From positions 5,431,088 to 5,495,087 of the forward strand of contig CP034980.1 in NCBI GenBank assembly GCA_004026145.2: a DNA stretch of 64,000 bases. The letters are read 5' to 3'. Below are positions 24,022 through 37,079 of the stretch, piece by piece; the first letter of the stretch is position 1, and every line of letters starts with the position of its first letter. Below the pieces are notes generated by a model that had not been told where the DNA came from, did not search any database, and was given only the letters and a program-made list of their open reading frames with translations. The position numbers were made by a program, and so were the translations under genes. The stretch is from Takifugu bimaculatus. Lineage: Eukaryota > Chordata > Actinopteri > Tetraodontiformes > Tetraodontidae.

Positions 24022-27000
24022 TCCCCAAGAGGTTTGTTATTTCTGCCTGTTTCCGAGGAGACAGCTGCTTTTGATTAAACGAGCGGTGACTTTTCTATTT
24101 CAGCAACATTTTGCAGGATTACCACAGCATGGTTATGCTGATGGTTTGAAATATGTGCAGGGGATAAAGAGAAGCGGTCCAAATCCTCTTCAAGCCTGCC
24201 ACGACACTTCCACGATGACAGTCCTGCACAGGGAAATGTAGTCATGAAAACTCAACAAAGCCAGCCGGCTATATCAGGTCAGATTAGGGTCCTTTCATTA
24301 CTCACTTTTTTTGTTGGACCATAAATAAAACTTGCTTCGTGACTGTTCGGGTATCTCAAACACTGGATTTATGTCCGCTCTGTTTCAGGGCTTATACTGA
24401 TATGGGTCTCAGAGGTCTGAGCTGTTGTGCATGTCCGAATGCCAAACCCTTCCCATCAGGCACTATATGGAAAATGGTTGAAAATGTTGTCCATCATTAA
24501 CTGAAGCATTTGTCTCACCTATTTATGTTCATTCCTACAATAAACCAACATGTAATGGGTAAAATTGGGTTAACCAATGTCTATTGACATATAGTTAAGA
24601 ATAAAAGTTTTTTCAAAGATGAGACAGGGTTAACAGATAATGTGTTTACACGCTGTATACAAAGACACATTCATTCTGCCGCCCAGCTCGGATACAGGAA
24701 AGTTTCCTCTCACTTGTACGGCTCATAACACTGAAAACAGCAAGCTTCACTGTTTCGGATAATTAGCTGCGTGTTTGTTCTAATAGTATACCGTATATTT
24801 AACCTTTGTCTAATTAACATTAGATGCTTGTCATTCAGAGCCGGATCTTAACACAAACCCACGCTGAAATTGGCTGCACACTACCATACCATCTAATTAT
24901 AGCATCCTGCACGTTTTGCAAAAGTCATCTTTTTTTCCCACTCAAGAGTGCTGCTACAAACAACATCAGGACTGTCCAGACACATTAGTATGCTTCAGCC
25001 GCCTTCCAGCCGATTCATTCAACCCAGACCTGCATCATTATTAAAAATTAGTAGAAGCAAGCCCAGATTTGTTGGAGGTGTTCTCAAACACAACAGGAGT
25101 TGTGACAGATTTAAATAGAAAACGTGGCGCCAGACTGTAGAATTGACAGTGGTGCTTTTATTAACGTGTCAGGGGAAGCTAAGATGCCCGTTGGTGAAGC
25201 TTTTCCTTGTCGATATTGGAATAAGCCCATCATTATACTGTACAAAATGCACATGGGCGTTTGAAAATTGGAGAAGGCGGCTTCCATATTAAACAAGGTA
25301 GCGAGTTTAATCGTTGCTATTGAGTGTTTCTTGGTGATACTGTGATGCGTTATGTTCTCCCCGTCTTCACGTATTTTCTCCTGGTGCATCAGATAGTCCA
25401 AAACAGTGCTAATTAGGGATGCTGGAGACTGTGTGTTTGTGTGAATGTGACATGTTTGTGCCCTCTTATGTACTAATGACCTGTGTGGAGTGTACTTCTG
25501 ATTCTGTCCCTGGTTCTAGCACCCTTGGGGCACTTTTAGAAAAACCCACCATTAGTGTTAAGCTACTATATTTCATTGATGCCATCAGATGCACCTTCTG
25601 TGATTGGATGATTCTTTTGTAAAATTCAGCCCCATCCCTGATTGCAAAATAGTTTTTTTTCCCCTGATGCGTGGAAATCAGTTTGAATGTCTGGGAGGGA
25701 ATAGATGCAGGGAGGAAAACAAAAGAAAGACAAGCCCGGTCCATCAGCAGGGACTCACTAACGGACCTGCCATTCTGAAGTCCAATCACTTATTTTCCTG
25801 CAGCCGTGTGGCTTTTGTGGCACATTTTCTTTTTCTTTTCTTCCTTTTTGTATTATTATTATTTTCCAAAACAACCCTCCAAACTCTTTATTTTCACAGC
25901 ATGTGTTTCAGTCAGCCACGAGACAGCACAGTGTAAAGGTGTCAGGAAGCATTCAAAGACACATCTGTCTCCGCTCTGTAGATTCACCTGATCTGCCAGC
26001 CTTTTGCCCTGCCGAGGTCTAGGTATGTTCTTTGTTTGTGCGCCTGCTAGAACCTCAATCGCTGTTTTTGTTTGGTTTGATTTTGCCCGAGTCTGCGTAG
26101 GCATGCGCGCACTGCGGAGTCAAAGTGTTCCTTTTTGTCTCGGCTCTCTTCTCCACCGCTCTTCATCGCACATTTGTTGGATCTTCCCTAAACTTTTTAA
26201 ACCCCACAATGCTCCTCCATGAAAAGGCCTCGTGGCCCTCTGAAGTCTGGAATTGTGACACTCTTTGTAGTCATGTCATATTTTGCTTTGTTCCCCCGAT
26301 CTAATCGGGTTAGTCTGTGTGTATTTATATGAGCAGATGTACAAATGTGCCGTCAAGAGAAGACATAGAAACATGATTAGCATGTATAGGGCGGTTGCCA
26401 CGGGTGAAGCGCGCTTTAAAGTGTTCTTGCACACAAAAATATTCACATACATGTGCATGAAATTACACAGACATCAGTTAACAATTTGCCTCAAGTGTTC
26501 TTGACTCGCTATGTTAAGGACTCATCCAAAGACTGTTGGTGTGAAAGGTAGGAAAGGTAACGTGCCTACGCGCTCTGCCTCTCTTTCTCTATCAGCCCAT
26601 GGAACATGACAGGCTGTGCACAGCTATGCTCGCTGTAGCCCAGTGTCACAAAGCCAAGCCTCTGTGTAATGAGGCCGCTTACACAAATGCACGCACGCAA
26701 AGCCATGCGCACGCGCAGACACCAACACGCGCACTTTTTCTTTTTTTGCAGAGGCCATGTGTTGGGATGGTGATAGAGGGCTGGCAGTTGGCAGACAGAC
26801 TGCAGACGCTGTTCTTTGACATCAAACGTTTCAGTTCAGAATCTCACTTTCATGCCTTCTCACTCTCCCGCTCTCGTGCACGCGCGGCAACACACGCGCA
26901 CGCCTGTACCCGCAAACACAACAACGCTCATTTCCTCTGATCTCGCTGCCAAAACTGAAAGACTTTGAAGGTCTAACACAGCCGGGCGAGCACGTACACA

Positions 27001-28588
27001 CCAGCGTATTCCCAAGCACTGAAAAGTGAATACAATTTCATCAGCCATTGTTGAAACACGCTCTGTGAGATGCGCAAACACGTTTCCTGTGTGATTCGAA
27101 AATGATTCCAAATATTCCTTTCCACTTTTAAGACGCCGGTGAAGCATCGCGATCTTTCCTGCAAACAGATAACGCACGTACGCGCCTGCAATAGCCACAC
27201 ATGCAGAGTGCGTCCTACGCGCCGCTGGAGCGTTCGGCCGTGTCTACAGGCGGGGTCACTGCATGATGTATTGAAAATAAAGCATCACGTGGGGATGTGA
27301 TTGTGTTTAAAGCCTTAGTTAGAGCTGAATGCATACACCAAACAAGCATGGAAACTTTAAGGACTTCCACTGCTGTGATTCAGAAATCTTTTAAATACCC
27401 TTTTGTTATTTGCATTCGGAAATCATTTTACCACATGAAAGTGGAGGCTAATTAATGTGAACATGCCTCAGATCCAGATACAGATGTTCTGATATAGAAG
27501 AATATGTATGCGAATCATTGCAATTAAAGACGGAGAACATTAAACTCTAAGTTGTCAAATGCAGATAAAAGGCAATCAAGGGTCTAATGAGCAGTATCTC
27601 ACAGGCTGCTGGCAAGGTGTTTCTAACTAGCAATCACTCTCCATGAAGACTTTGATGGAGATTTTTTGCTGAAATGAAATGTCAAAATTGCAGTCTTTCC
27701 ATTAAGAAGGACATGTTAGCATGCCGTAGATGTACTGCCAATTTACATACTGTTGTGCAATGATGGCACAGCTGTGCATTAATACTTCAGCCTTAAAGAT
27801 TGTGTTTGCAGTGATGCTAATTTACATGTTGGCAAATCCGACAAACATCATTGTGGACACCCGAGACCTGAGACGTTAACATCAGTGGAAAACATGTTTA
27901 ATGAACTATTATCTGCTTTCCTAGGAAACAACAATTTCCTTTTTATGGCGCACAGGGCACGATGTGATAGACGAGAAGACGAGGACTATATAGCAAAGCA
28001 ACTGCAGCACTGTGTGACTCAAATGAAGGTTTAGCAGATTATCTAATTCATTTGCTCATCACCGTAGCTCAAACAACTTAAGGTACAGAAGATGCATTCA
28101 TCTTACGTGAAACTCCTCTACTTGGCCTTTTTCTGTCAAGATCATCTTAAAAATTCACTTCTTTGTTGGGTCATCATTGTAAACTTTGCTAATGGCTTCA
28201 TTACCAAGAAAACAGCATAAAATAATTAAGAACATTGTGAATGTCTTGATGCAACCTTTGCTATGCTCCCCTGAATAATGTTGAGGTCTCTTTTACCCGT
28301 GATGGATGAATTGTTCCAGACAGTGATGGAGAGTGGACTCAAACAGACAAGATTGAGCGATATCACTTACAGTAGTTATGATTGATAAGATGAAAAGTGA
28401 CCCATTGATTCATCCTGACCCGGCAGCCCTCGGCGGTGCGCTGACAGAGGTGAAATCGACTTCTCGAGGCTGTCGAAACTTCAGGGGAGCCTCGTGTGAA
28501 CTAAATCTGGCCATGAGGTAGTGATCAACCTGGCCCCTAACGCATGGCTGTTTACTGAGTTGCATGGTGAGACACGTGCGCCCATTAT

Positions 28589-28590
<2 letters not shown>

Positions 28591-28634
<44 letters not shown>
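28591..28634. repeat. (AC)22 microsatellite
   Basis: Uninterrupted AC array. Minus-strand frames across it give artificial VCVCVC peptides. Confidence 0.95.
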
Positions 28635-28635
<1 letters not shown>

Positions 28636-28785
28636 AGTCACCTTGATGGTCTGACTTAAGCTGCAGTATTGATTCAAACAGCAGCTTCTCTCTGGTTTGG
28701 AGGGAACGGGGGGCACTCACGGAGCGCTTCATATTTGTTTGATGCTGTTTGCACACTTGTTTTCACCCAAGTGCACATGTGCTGC

Positions 28786-28804
28786 AGCCGCCGCCGCCGC
28801 CGCG
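28786..28804. repeat. (GCC)n short trinucleotide repeat
   Basis: About six GCC/CCG units in a locally GC-rich segment. Together with nearby CpGs this could belong to an unrecognised promoter or untranslated exon, but no splice site or frame supports that. Confidence 0.7.
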
Positions 28805-29853
28805 CTCCTCTGGAGAAAGTTGTTCGGACCCTCTGCCCTTCAAATTCATTTAGAATTCATGACCCTGACAGCTGTTTGTTTTTCCTCTCTGGAGAGGGGA
28901 AGAAGGATGGAGGGATGGAGGGAGCAGTGGTTAATGAGCGAGGCAGCGATATATATCGGAGGACGGAACAAGGGGGCAAAAAAGGGAGGGGGGGGTGCAG
29001 ACAAAGTGGCAGAGGACTGATTCCGTTCCCGTCCCTGTGGCCTCAGAGCAGCTTGGCTTGTTGAGCATTTGAAACACATTGGACAATAAATGGCGTTATG
29101 AACAGCTTCCATATAAAAAAAAAAGAACCCTCATAGGCCACCAGTCTGAATGTGAATCTGCAACGCTGAAAGAATGCAAAGCAGGTCGGCAGAAAGCTTA
29201 GAGGACATAAGGCTGCATGAGCGATCCCTCTGTGTAAATAGAGGTTTATTATAACAAGTCAAAGTTTATTGTATAAGTGCCTCACCTGGGATCAGCACAG
29301 CAAAATGTTTTGAAGCCTTTACAGCCACAGTGTGATGAGGGCCAAACCCTCTGGGACGGAGAGGGTTTTGTCTTTAGATATGAGCCGGATGAGGAAAAAG
29401 GATGCAGAGGAGGAAACGGGGGAAGGAGCAGAAAATACCAGCAGTAAGAGAGGAAGAGCGCAGGTGAACGGGGGAACAGAGCAAGAGATCTAGTGGACTA
29501 GTGATCAGATGAATGGAAAAGAGGTCCAGGGAGAGGTGCCATCCTATTTTTACACCTTTTCTTGGGGGAGTCCCTATTCTCTCGATCCATCCATCACAAT
29601 GACAGGAACCCCTCGAACCTGCTTGTTTTTCCACCCCGTTTCCCTCTTGTTTTCTCCCTCGTTCTCTCTTTTCCCCGCTCCACCGTTTTAATGTGCACAG
29701 CGAGGTTCCTAAAGAACCCTACCTTTGATTTTACCAAGTCCAAGGGCACCTGCTGTAAATGAATGAAGCGTCCATTTAGAGCCGCTCAAATAGGAATTGC
29801 TTACTGACTAACAATGACTATTTTAAGCATGTCCTCAGACAATAAGCCAGTAA

Positions 29854-29909
29854 GCTCTCTCTCTCCCCCTCTCTCTCTTTCTCTCTCTCGCGCTCTCTCT
29901 TTCTCTCTC
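29854..29909. repeat. CT-rich tract
   Basis: A nearly pure pyrimidine tract of CT units with one CGCG interruption. Low-complexity intronic sequence. Confidence 0.85.
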
Positions 29910-32900
29910 ACAAATACACAGATGCGCCAAGTTTACAGTGCTCCTTCGTCCAAGGCTGACTCTTTCCCTTCCAAGTTTTATGGTTTCTCTTGTATTGTCA
30001 CAAGCAATTAATTTGGCTATAGCTTGTGTGTATTGATCTGCGTGGCACAGACTTTGTAATCCATTCAGGCCAGTAAAGAGGCTGCATTCGTGCCCGGGAA
30101 GAAGCCAGAGTATCACCCTCCAACACACGTCCCATCAACCCTAATCGACACCCATGCAGAAACACCTGTTTGTCTTAACAGGGGTGCTACATGTAGACTG
30201 GAGTGGTTTTGTAGAGCACTTGTTCTGCCATAGTTGATCTCTTAAAGTGCCTTCTTAGAGCACGTCTCAGTTCACTCAGTCAATCATCAGTTCACTCATT
30301 CACTCACTCACTGGTGGCAGAGATGAGAGACGCCCGTTTGTATCCGTTCACCCACTGAAGAGTCAGGAGTGTTCTTGTTCCTGAACGTTGATGTTCACTT
30401 AGCCATAATCAAAATTTGGACCATTTGAGTGCTTTCTGTAGCCCAAACTCACAGTCAGCTATTCATTAGGTTATTAAATGTTAATAACGTCATTCTTTTC
30501 AGTACGTGCAGCAGCTTCGGTCTCTGTGAGTTGTCTGGACTCCTCCTATGTATTTGCATGTGATGCACCTGTTGTGTTTGTCTCCACCTCTAGCTGGTAA
30601 ATCTTCCAATCAGTTTCCATCTGACACGTCTGCATTTTTACATCCACAAACTAAGTGATTGAACTGTTTTTGTGGCTTCACACACTCATGGACACAATTT
30701 TCCAGACAGGAACGATTCGCTGCGACATGCATCTTTTTCTCAATGTTTCCTTCAGCTTAGGGTTTCAGATTGGATGTTCAGGCTTCAGCGAAACTGAAAC
30801 ACACAATCTTTTGTTTGTGTTGTACTGTTTACCTAACCATGTCGGGTTTGTTGCCGTTCTGCTTGTGTGTGCGCTTCTGATTAAATTCCCCGTTGCGAAA
30901 TTCATCGTCTTTATCGAGCAGAAAAGGGAACGTTACATGCAGAACAATTTTTGCTTGATCAATGTCTTCATGTCTATTTGGGAGTCTTTTGCCTGCTACA
31001 TAGCAGGTCTTTATTCTAGCCGGTCCACCTCAGACCCACCATGTCGAGAGGTCATTTGTCTCCATGTTAGAGCTGTCCTGTCCCCTGCTTGTCCTCTTTG
31101 TCTTCTCATTGCATCTCATTATCATTCAGCTATCTGAACCGCGATGATGTGGTTGGCTGCTTCCTTCTATATTTGGTTTCCCATTTCATCAGCTTCATTC
31201 ATCCAGCCTGCCTGACTGCAGCCATTTCTTATTGTTAGTCTGTGGCTTCTGTTGCATGTTTAGTATCTGGAAAAAGACCCCGCTGGGCCTTTGAGGAAAG
31301 TTTTAGTTCCCCTAGAGGGATGCAAAGACTGAGACGAAGAAGAAAAAAAAAACCATCACGGGCAAACGTTTTTTCAGAGCATTGACAAAGGCACAGTTTA
31401 TGAGGCCTGTTTTTGAAAGTGTGAAATTATGGAAAATTGGAAGCAGTAATTATTTTTTCCCAGATGAAAAAAAAAAAAGTTTGCAGGAATTTCAGGCACT
31501 TTGTCACCTATCTTTGACTTTGCTGAGTTAGAACAAATTAAAGGGGCATATGTCACAAATGCTTGGTTGCATGCTTGACCTTGCCCAAAAATATCTATTT
31601 TTAATTGTATAATTTTAGTCCATGCTTTCCTTGGTTTTCTTTGTTTATTTGTTCATGCTCAAAAGCACAGGGTGTTTTATTTTGAAATTTGACCTGTTTC
31701 GTCATACAATTTTCACAGGAACTTACTGTCTGGTGTGATCTTTTCGGCCCAAGAGACGTGGCTGTAAATTAGAAAGAGGTCAGAGCCACTTAGGGGGTGC
31801 TCCCAACACATGCTGCCGTGTTGTCTTGGAAACACAATGTTGAGCAGACAGTGATTATCTTTTGTTGCTGTGGCACCGCTGTAACATGCTAGTGTTTAGA
31901 GCCCTCCCCTTTGAAATGTTTAATATATTCTTCAATAGTCAACATAGTTGTAAGCTATCCTCAGGAATGTGTTGTTGTCACATTTCAACCTTCTCTGTCT
32001 ATCTCATCCATCCTTCCATCCTTCCTTCCATCCCAAAAAGCTCACGATGAAATGCTTCTTCAGACAGAACAGTCGATTCATGCTGCAGACGTGAAGCAGG
32101 AGACAATGAAGAGATGCTCTGCCCTGCTCTGCTCTCCACTTTTATCTGCCTGAAAATCCCCTCTTTGGCACATGAAACATGGTCCGCGTGAGCGTTCACT
32201 CATCTCAAAACACAAACAAACGAGCTTGGAGGTGATGGTGTTTTTAGTCGTTCCACGTGTGCCAGTATTTGCCAGAGGATGAGACAGAGTTCAAGTGATC
32301 ACGAGAATGACAGCTTTTGGCGTCCCTCCTCCTGAAAAAATCCTGCCTCGATCCCACTGTTTGTTTCGCGCAGCAACCCTGTTGTTATATCCGTACAGAG
32401 TAAAGTCACATCATCTTCATTATAATACACCCGCGACTTCCCTTGCTTTCCCACTGTTGTTAAATTAAACAGTGTGAAAAGCCCCTGAAGTCACTTTTGG
32501 GGTGGAAAACATCTGCTAAATGGTCACATCTCACTCTCAAAACCATGGACTGCCCTGGGCTTTACCTGGCAAGTGTGTGTATGTGTGAGTCACTGTGTGT
32601 ATTTAAGTTTTGTAGTGCAGAAAGCCTGGCTAACCCCCTCTGCACTTCCCAATGTCCTGTCTCTGAAGAGCTATGACCATTAAGCAGCTGTTCACTTCTA
32701 AATCCACTGAAAAAAAATGAGAGGGCTGCTTGAATGCAAATGAGCCGGTATGCACCAAAACCTGTCCTGGGGGACACACTCTTGGGTCAGAGACACAAAG
32801 AGGAAGGTACTGCACTGTTCATGTGGCTGGCTCGTGCACACGACGTGTACACACAGTTGCGCAGGCACATGTAGATTGAGGGTAGACCGATTATGCAGTG

Positions 32901-33547
32901 CAGGGATTCTCTTGAGGATCAAATGATCTTGCTGTAACTACATTTCTCTTGGTATCAGAAAGCGGAGGCCTCGGAGTCTGATGCATCAGATTAAATGGAC
33001 TCCAGGTACAGACTTGCTCTGTAAATACCTCTGTAGTCTCGAGCAAGTTGGCTGTGTTTCATATTCTCATTGTTTGATTTAGTTTGAGTCAAATCAAGCA
33101 GTTAGAATCCATGAGAGGCGGCTATAGGTATCTTTCAACACAGAGCAGCTATTTAAGTCTGTCAATGTCTTTTGTTTTCTGCCTTTCTTTCCTTCTTTTT
33201 TGTCACACACCAACCAAAGGCCTGATCGACCCATCTATAACAGTGTTGACATTATTGTTGGCTGAAAATGTCAACAAAGAAACAGCGACAAAGTGCTTGT
33301 AGTTTCAGATGAAGAGCATTATAGGAAATCAGGTCTTGCCAATGTTTGGGTCCGCGGTGCATTTTCCTTTTTTTCTGTCTTTTTATTTTTTACCTTAAGT
33401 GGTGACTGCCATGGCCAGTCAGATAACAGACAGTCAACAAATGCACTTTTTGGGGGAATAAAAAACAAAACTGCAAAACCAATAGAGCCTCAGGCCAGTC
33501 AGTGATCAGACCCTCGATAAAAATACATACATATATTGATACTGAGA

Positions 33548-33551
<4 letters not shown>

Positions 33552-33621
<70 letters not shown>
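33552..33621. repeat. (TG)35 microsatellite
   Basis: Uninterrupted 70-base array, one of the longest in the window, lying in the intron upstream of the candidate alternative promoter. Confidence 0.95.
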
Positions 33622-33623
<2 letters not shown>

Positions 33624-33937
33624 CTCCTTGTATCCTATTCTAATAGGAGCTTAACCTTATTAATCACTTTAGTGTGCCGAGGGTGGCTCTGGTGACACTC
33701 ACAGGCTCACTGACACAAGCGCAGTACTCGCTCAGGCAGAGGCTTGTCAATCTGTCATTAGTTAATAGCTCATTAGCACAAGGTGATTAATTACTGTGGC
33801 AGGGTGTGGGCCTGACAAGGATGCAGGGGGAGGAAAAGGACCACAGAGACGTTGAGAGCTTTCCATGACAGGAATATAGCGTGTTTCGCTACTATTGATT
33901 CTGGATTCGGGGCTGCAGGGGGCATCTGTCTGTGAAG

Positions 33938-33970
33938 GTGTGTGTGTGTTTGTGAGTGTGTGTGTGTGTT
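33938..33970. repeat. Imperfect (GT)n microsatellite
   Basis: Short GT tract interrupted by TTGTGA, about 320 bases from the preceding array. Confidence 0.85.
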
Positions 33971-35940
33971 CTCTGCCGTTCTCCTGGAGGTGTTTTGCTA
34001 GGCTGTGTTTTTCCTCTGTCTCGTGGGGATCAGCTATAAAGGTTAACTAGTCTTTTCTTAAGCTTTCAGCCTCATGACAAATGACCGTGTTCAACCTGTG
34101 GGGGCACCTTACAGCACACCACCCCTCCCACCCAACCCCTCCCACCCCTCTCCCTTTTTCCTGTTTTTCCTTCTTACAACTTCATCCGCCCTTTCTTGGC
34201 GTTGTACGGGTCAGGAGGCAGGTATGAAGGAATACGAGGCAAATGGATGCAAGTGGGAGGACAGCAGAAGAGAACAAAAAGTGTCAGCATAAAGAGAAAT
34301 AGCAAAAAAAAAAACATGGAATAACACAGTTGAGTGTGCAAATCTTCGTCTTGCAATTCAAATCGCCTAGTTAGAATTTCAGAAACACAGCTTGAAACTA
34401 AAAGTTTAATGATGAGATAAAGAAAAAAAGGAGAGAGATTGCACGAATCTGCATAATAGACCTAATAAGCAGAGGTCTCACTTCTCACACTAAGCACTTC
34501 TTCCTTCGTTTTGTCTGCAGCCTGCACTCTTACTCCATCCATCGTTCGTTCCTTCTTTATAGCCTTCTTGCCTTGCGCTGCCCTCGCTGGAGGTGATGGG
34601 TCTGAATGGACTCTCCAGTGAATCTGGGAATCTGTGTAGCCTATATACGTCTAATGTATACGCTCATACAGATATGCCAGGCATAATGATACTGACTGGC
34701 ATTGATAAATAGCATGTATGAGAAAATCTATGGCTTTGCGCTCACATATATGCATACATACGTGTGTGTGTGTGCAGTTGGCCCACGTGCATGTGTGCAT
34801 GATGGAGTATTACAAGGTGTTGTCAAGAAAGCAATTTGTTTCTGTCCCAGATGTGTTTTTTTTTTTTATCATGACAAATTGACATGAACCTCATCTAGAA
34901 ATCCAACATCTTCCCGTACGCTCACTCTGTTTCTACCTGGGCCACTCTTCCCATTTTAATATTATGAAGTCATAGCTGCACACCCACCCCCTCCCTCTTC
35001 TACCCACCCCTGGCTCCACCCTTTGCTGTAAAGTCGCCTCTGCGTCTGTGTATGTGCCAAGGGAGCTTATAGCCAACCCCCCACTCTCTCTCTTCCTCCC
35101 TGTTTGTGTGTCCGTCTATGTCTATCTACGGTTTGTGGTCAGATGCGTGTTCACGCTCGCGCATATCAGCCGGGTTTGAGCTGCGCACATGTCCATGACT
35201 CGTTGAGTATGATAGATGGCATCTGAGAATGTCACGAGATGTAGACGATGAGGAGGAGAGACAACGGTTCTCCAGAGTGGTGGCTCTGGGGTTGGCCTTT
35301 ACCACTCGTCTTCTCCTCCACCACACAGCCGAGGCGCACACCTGTCTCTCCGAATAGCAGTCCACATTTTCACTTCAGCACACGTCTTGCTTTTTATTTC
35401 TGTATCAGCGTTCTGTTTCTACCACAGCTTCCAGTAACCTTCACTCTCCTCGCACTTTTCATGCTGCGTAAGAAGAGACGAGAGAAGGCTAACATAATAA
35501 ACAAAGGCCATTTCTCCATTAAGTTGTTTGAGTATCATTCGTCATAGTCACGCTGAGTTATCCTTAAAAGCGCACTGAGATGTGAACAGCTTTGCTGATT
35601 CAGGGCTGCCGAAACTCCTGATGTTCCCTAAGCTGCTTAAGTAATGTGTCAACAGCTTATCAAACGTGGCCAGTATTGACTTTGCTATTATTATGTCGAC
35701 GAGATGATGAGCTGCAGATGACCTCGTGGTTTAACAGGTGAAAGGATGACTGCCCTCTGCTGGGCTTTTCCAGGACCTTCACTCACTCACTCGGTAGTAG
35801 AGGTCACAGATATACAGGTAGTCATTGTACTTGTTGTTGTGCCTCATTTGGTATTTTGTTAGTATTATTTGCCCCGACTCTGCCTTCCTTTGCAAGCATT
35901 AGTTTTATTTCCTGATGGTGGTCCAAATTTAGTATTAACA

Positions 35941-35960
35941 CCCCCCCCCCCCCCCCCCCC
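35941..35960. repeat. (C)20 homopolymer
   Basis: Twenty consecutive C residues, a long homopolymer likely to vary in length between individuals or between assemblies. Confidence 0.9.
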
Positions 35961-36834
35961 ACTTCCCTACTACACTCCACAATGGTGAGATTTAATCCAG
36001 CCAGATATGGCAGAAAAAGAAAAGGAGGATCCGCCTTTAGTGCAGGTTGATAAATGAGAATGCTAAAAAAGAACATTGGAAGGTTTGGTTTCCGGAGTAA
36101 ATAGTGATTATCCTGGATCTGGGATGTTTGACCTCGCCATAAATTACCTGCAGTAATTGCGTGTGGTAATATGAGTCCACTTTAGGCTTAAGTGGAAATT
36201 TTAGCACTCTCCTTAACATTCCATGCGCTGACACCGAATGGCAGCAGAAGCATTTGAAAACAGCCAACCAAACTGACTGGAAATATACCGTATTTAATAT
36301 GCCTTTTGAAATTCAGAATAGAGTCAAAACCTTGAATAATTGATGGAGTTCATAAGTTTTCCCTTCACTTCCCTTCACCTTTTATCAGGATCTCAGCATC
36401 AAAAGTGTTGATTTGTTCAATTAGGGAAACGTGGTGACTCTCTCCGACATTGCTCCGTCCCTTTACTCTGTACAGGCGAGTTCAGGCGTGTAAAATCTGA
36501 CATGTGTGGTGACATCACACTTCCTTCCTTCCTTCCATCTCCCCTCCTCACCTCTCCCCGTGCGTTCTGTCATCATTCCAACTGTGTATCTCTTTTTTCC
36601 TCCCAGGTCTATTCTCTCTCTCCCCTTTTGACTGTGATGCCATTCTTTTTTATGGCGCGCAGGTGATTCTGTCCCCCTGTCGCGCCCCGACACTCAGGGA
36701 TCTCTTGCTTCTCGCCTGCCCTTGTTGCCAACCCTCCCACTATCTCCTACTAAGCTGCTGCTTCTTCACCCTACCTCCATCCCTGTTGTGTTCTCTCTCC
36801 CTTTGGGCTCATTCCTTAGCTCCCAGCATCCCCA

Positions 36835-36849
36835 CCCCCCCCCCCCCCC
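36835..36849. repeat. (C)15 homopolymer in the candidate promoter
   Basis: Fifteen C residues preceded by CCCA, giving a C/G-rich element about 100 bases upstream of the first ATG of the candidate leader. Confidence 0.9.
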
Positions 36850-36950
36850 TCGGTGATGCTCTGAGAGGGAGGAGAGAAAGCGAGAGAGCGTGTGTGAGCG
36901 AGTCCGTGCGAGTGTGTGTTTAGTCTGCTCTCAGTCTCAGCTGTGTGCAG

Positions 36951-37079
36951 ATGGAGGATGGAGCAGCGGCCACATCTCTCCTGCTCTTCTGCTCTGCTTG
37001 CCACTGGCTGAAAGGCACTCTTTTTCACCCTCGGCGTCTTAACACCCATCCCTCCCTCCAATGCCACAGCTTGCCTTGA
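36951..37079 (+). other. Upstream open reading frame in the candidate leader
   Basis: An ATG at 36951 opens a 42-codon frame ending in TGA at 37077-37079. It begins MEDGAAATSLLLFCSACHW, a hydrophobic stretch resembling a weak signal peptide. If the leader is transcribed from upstream of this point, this small frame would precede the proposed start at 37613 and could dampen its translation. The context (C at -3, G at +4) is only moderate. It may be fortuitous. Confidence 0.35.

Larger units (their letters stand above)
17034..36639 (+). other. tenm2: Long intron, no recognised exon
   Basis: About 19.6 kb in which I recognise no coding exon or RNA gene. Contents seen: an L2-like repeat fragment (18428-18605), a 30-bp tandem duplication (23938-23997), CA/GT arrays at 28591 and 33552, a small GCC repeat at 28786, a CT-rich tract at 29854, several poly-C runs, and a CpG-rich, CA/CG-alternating stretch at about 26560-27240. 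The longest open frame (23561-24241, 226 codons) spans the tandem duplication and a poly-C run and resembles no protein I know; it is probably fortuitous. Confidence 0.7.

Noticed and set aside
30655..31137. 160-codon hydrophobic frame resembling a receptor fragment
   Set aside because: No conserved membrane-protein motif was recognised and there are no splice or promoter signals. The hydrophobicity follows from T-rich sequence.
32959..33005. 47-nt segment between TTGGTATCAG and GTACAG
   Set aside because: Stops occur in the phase teneurin needs, and the length is not a multiple of three.
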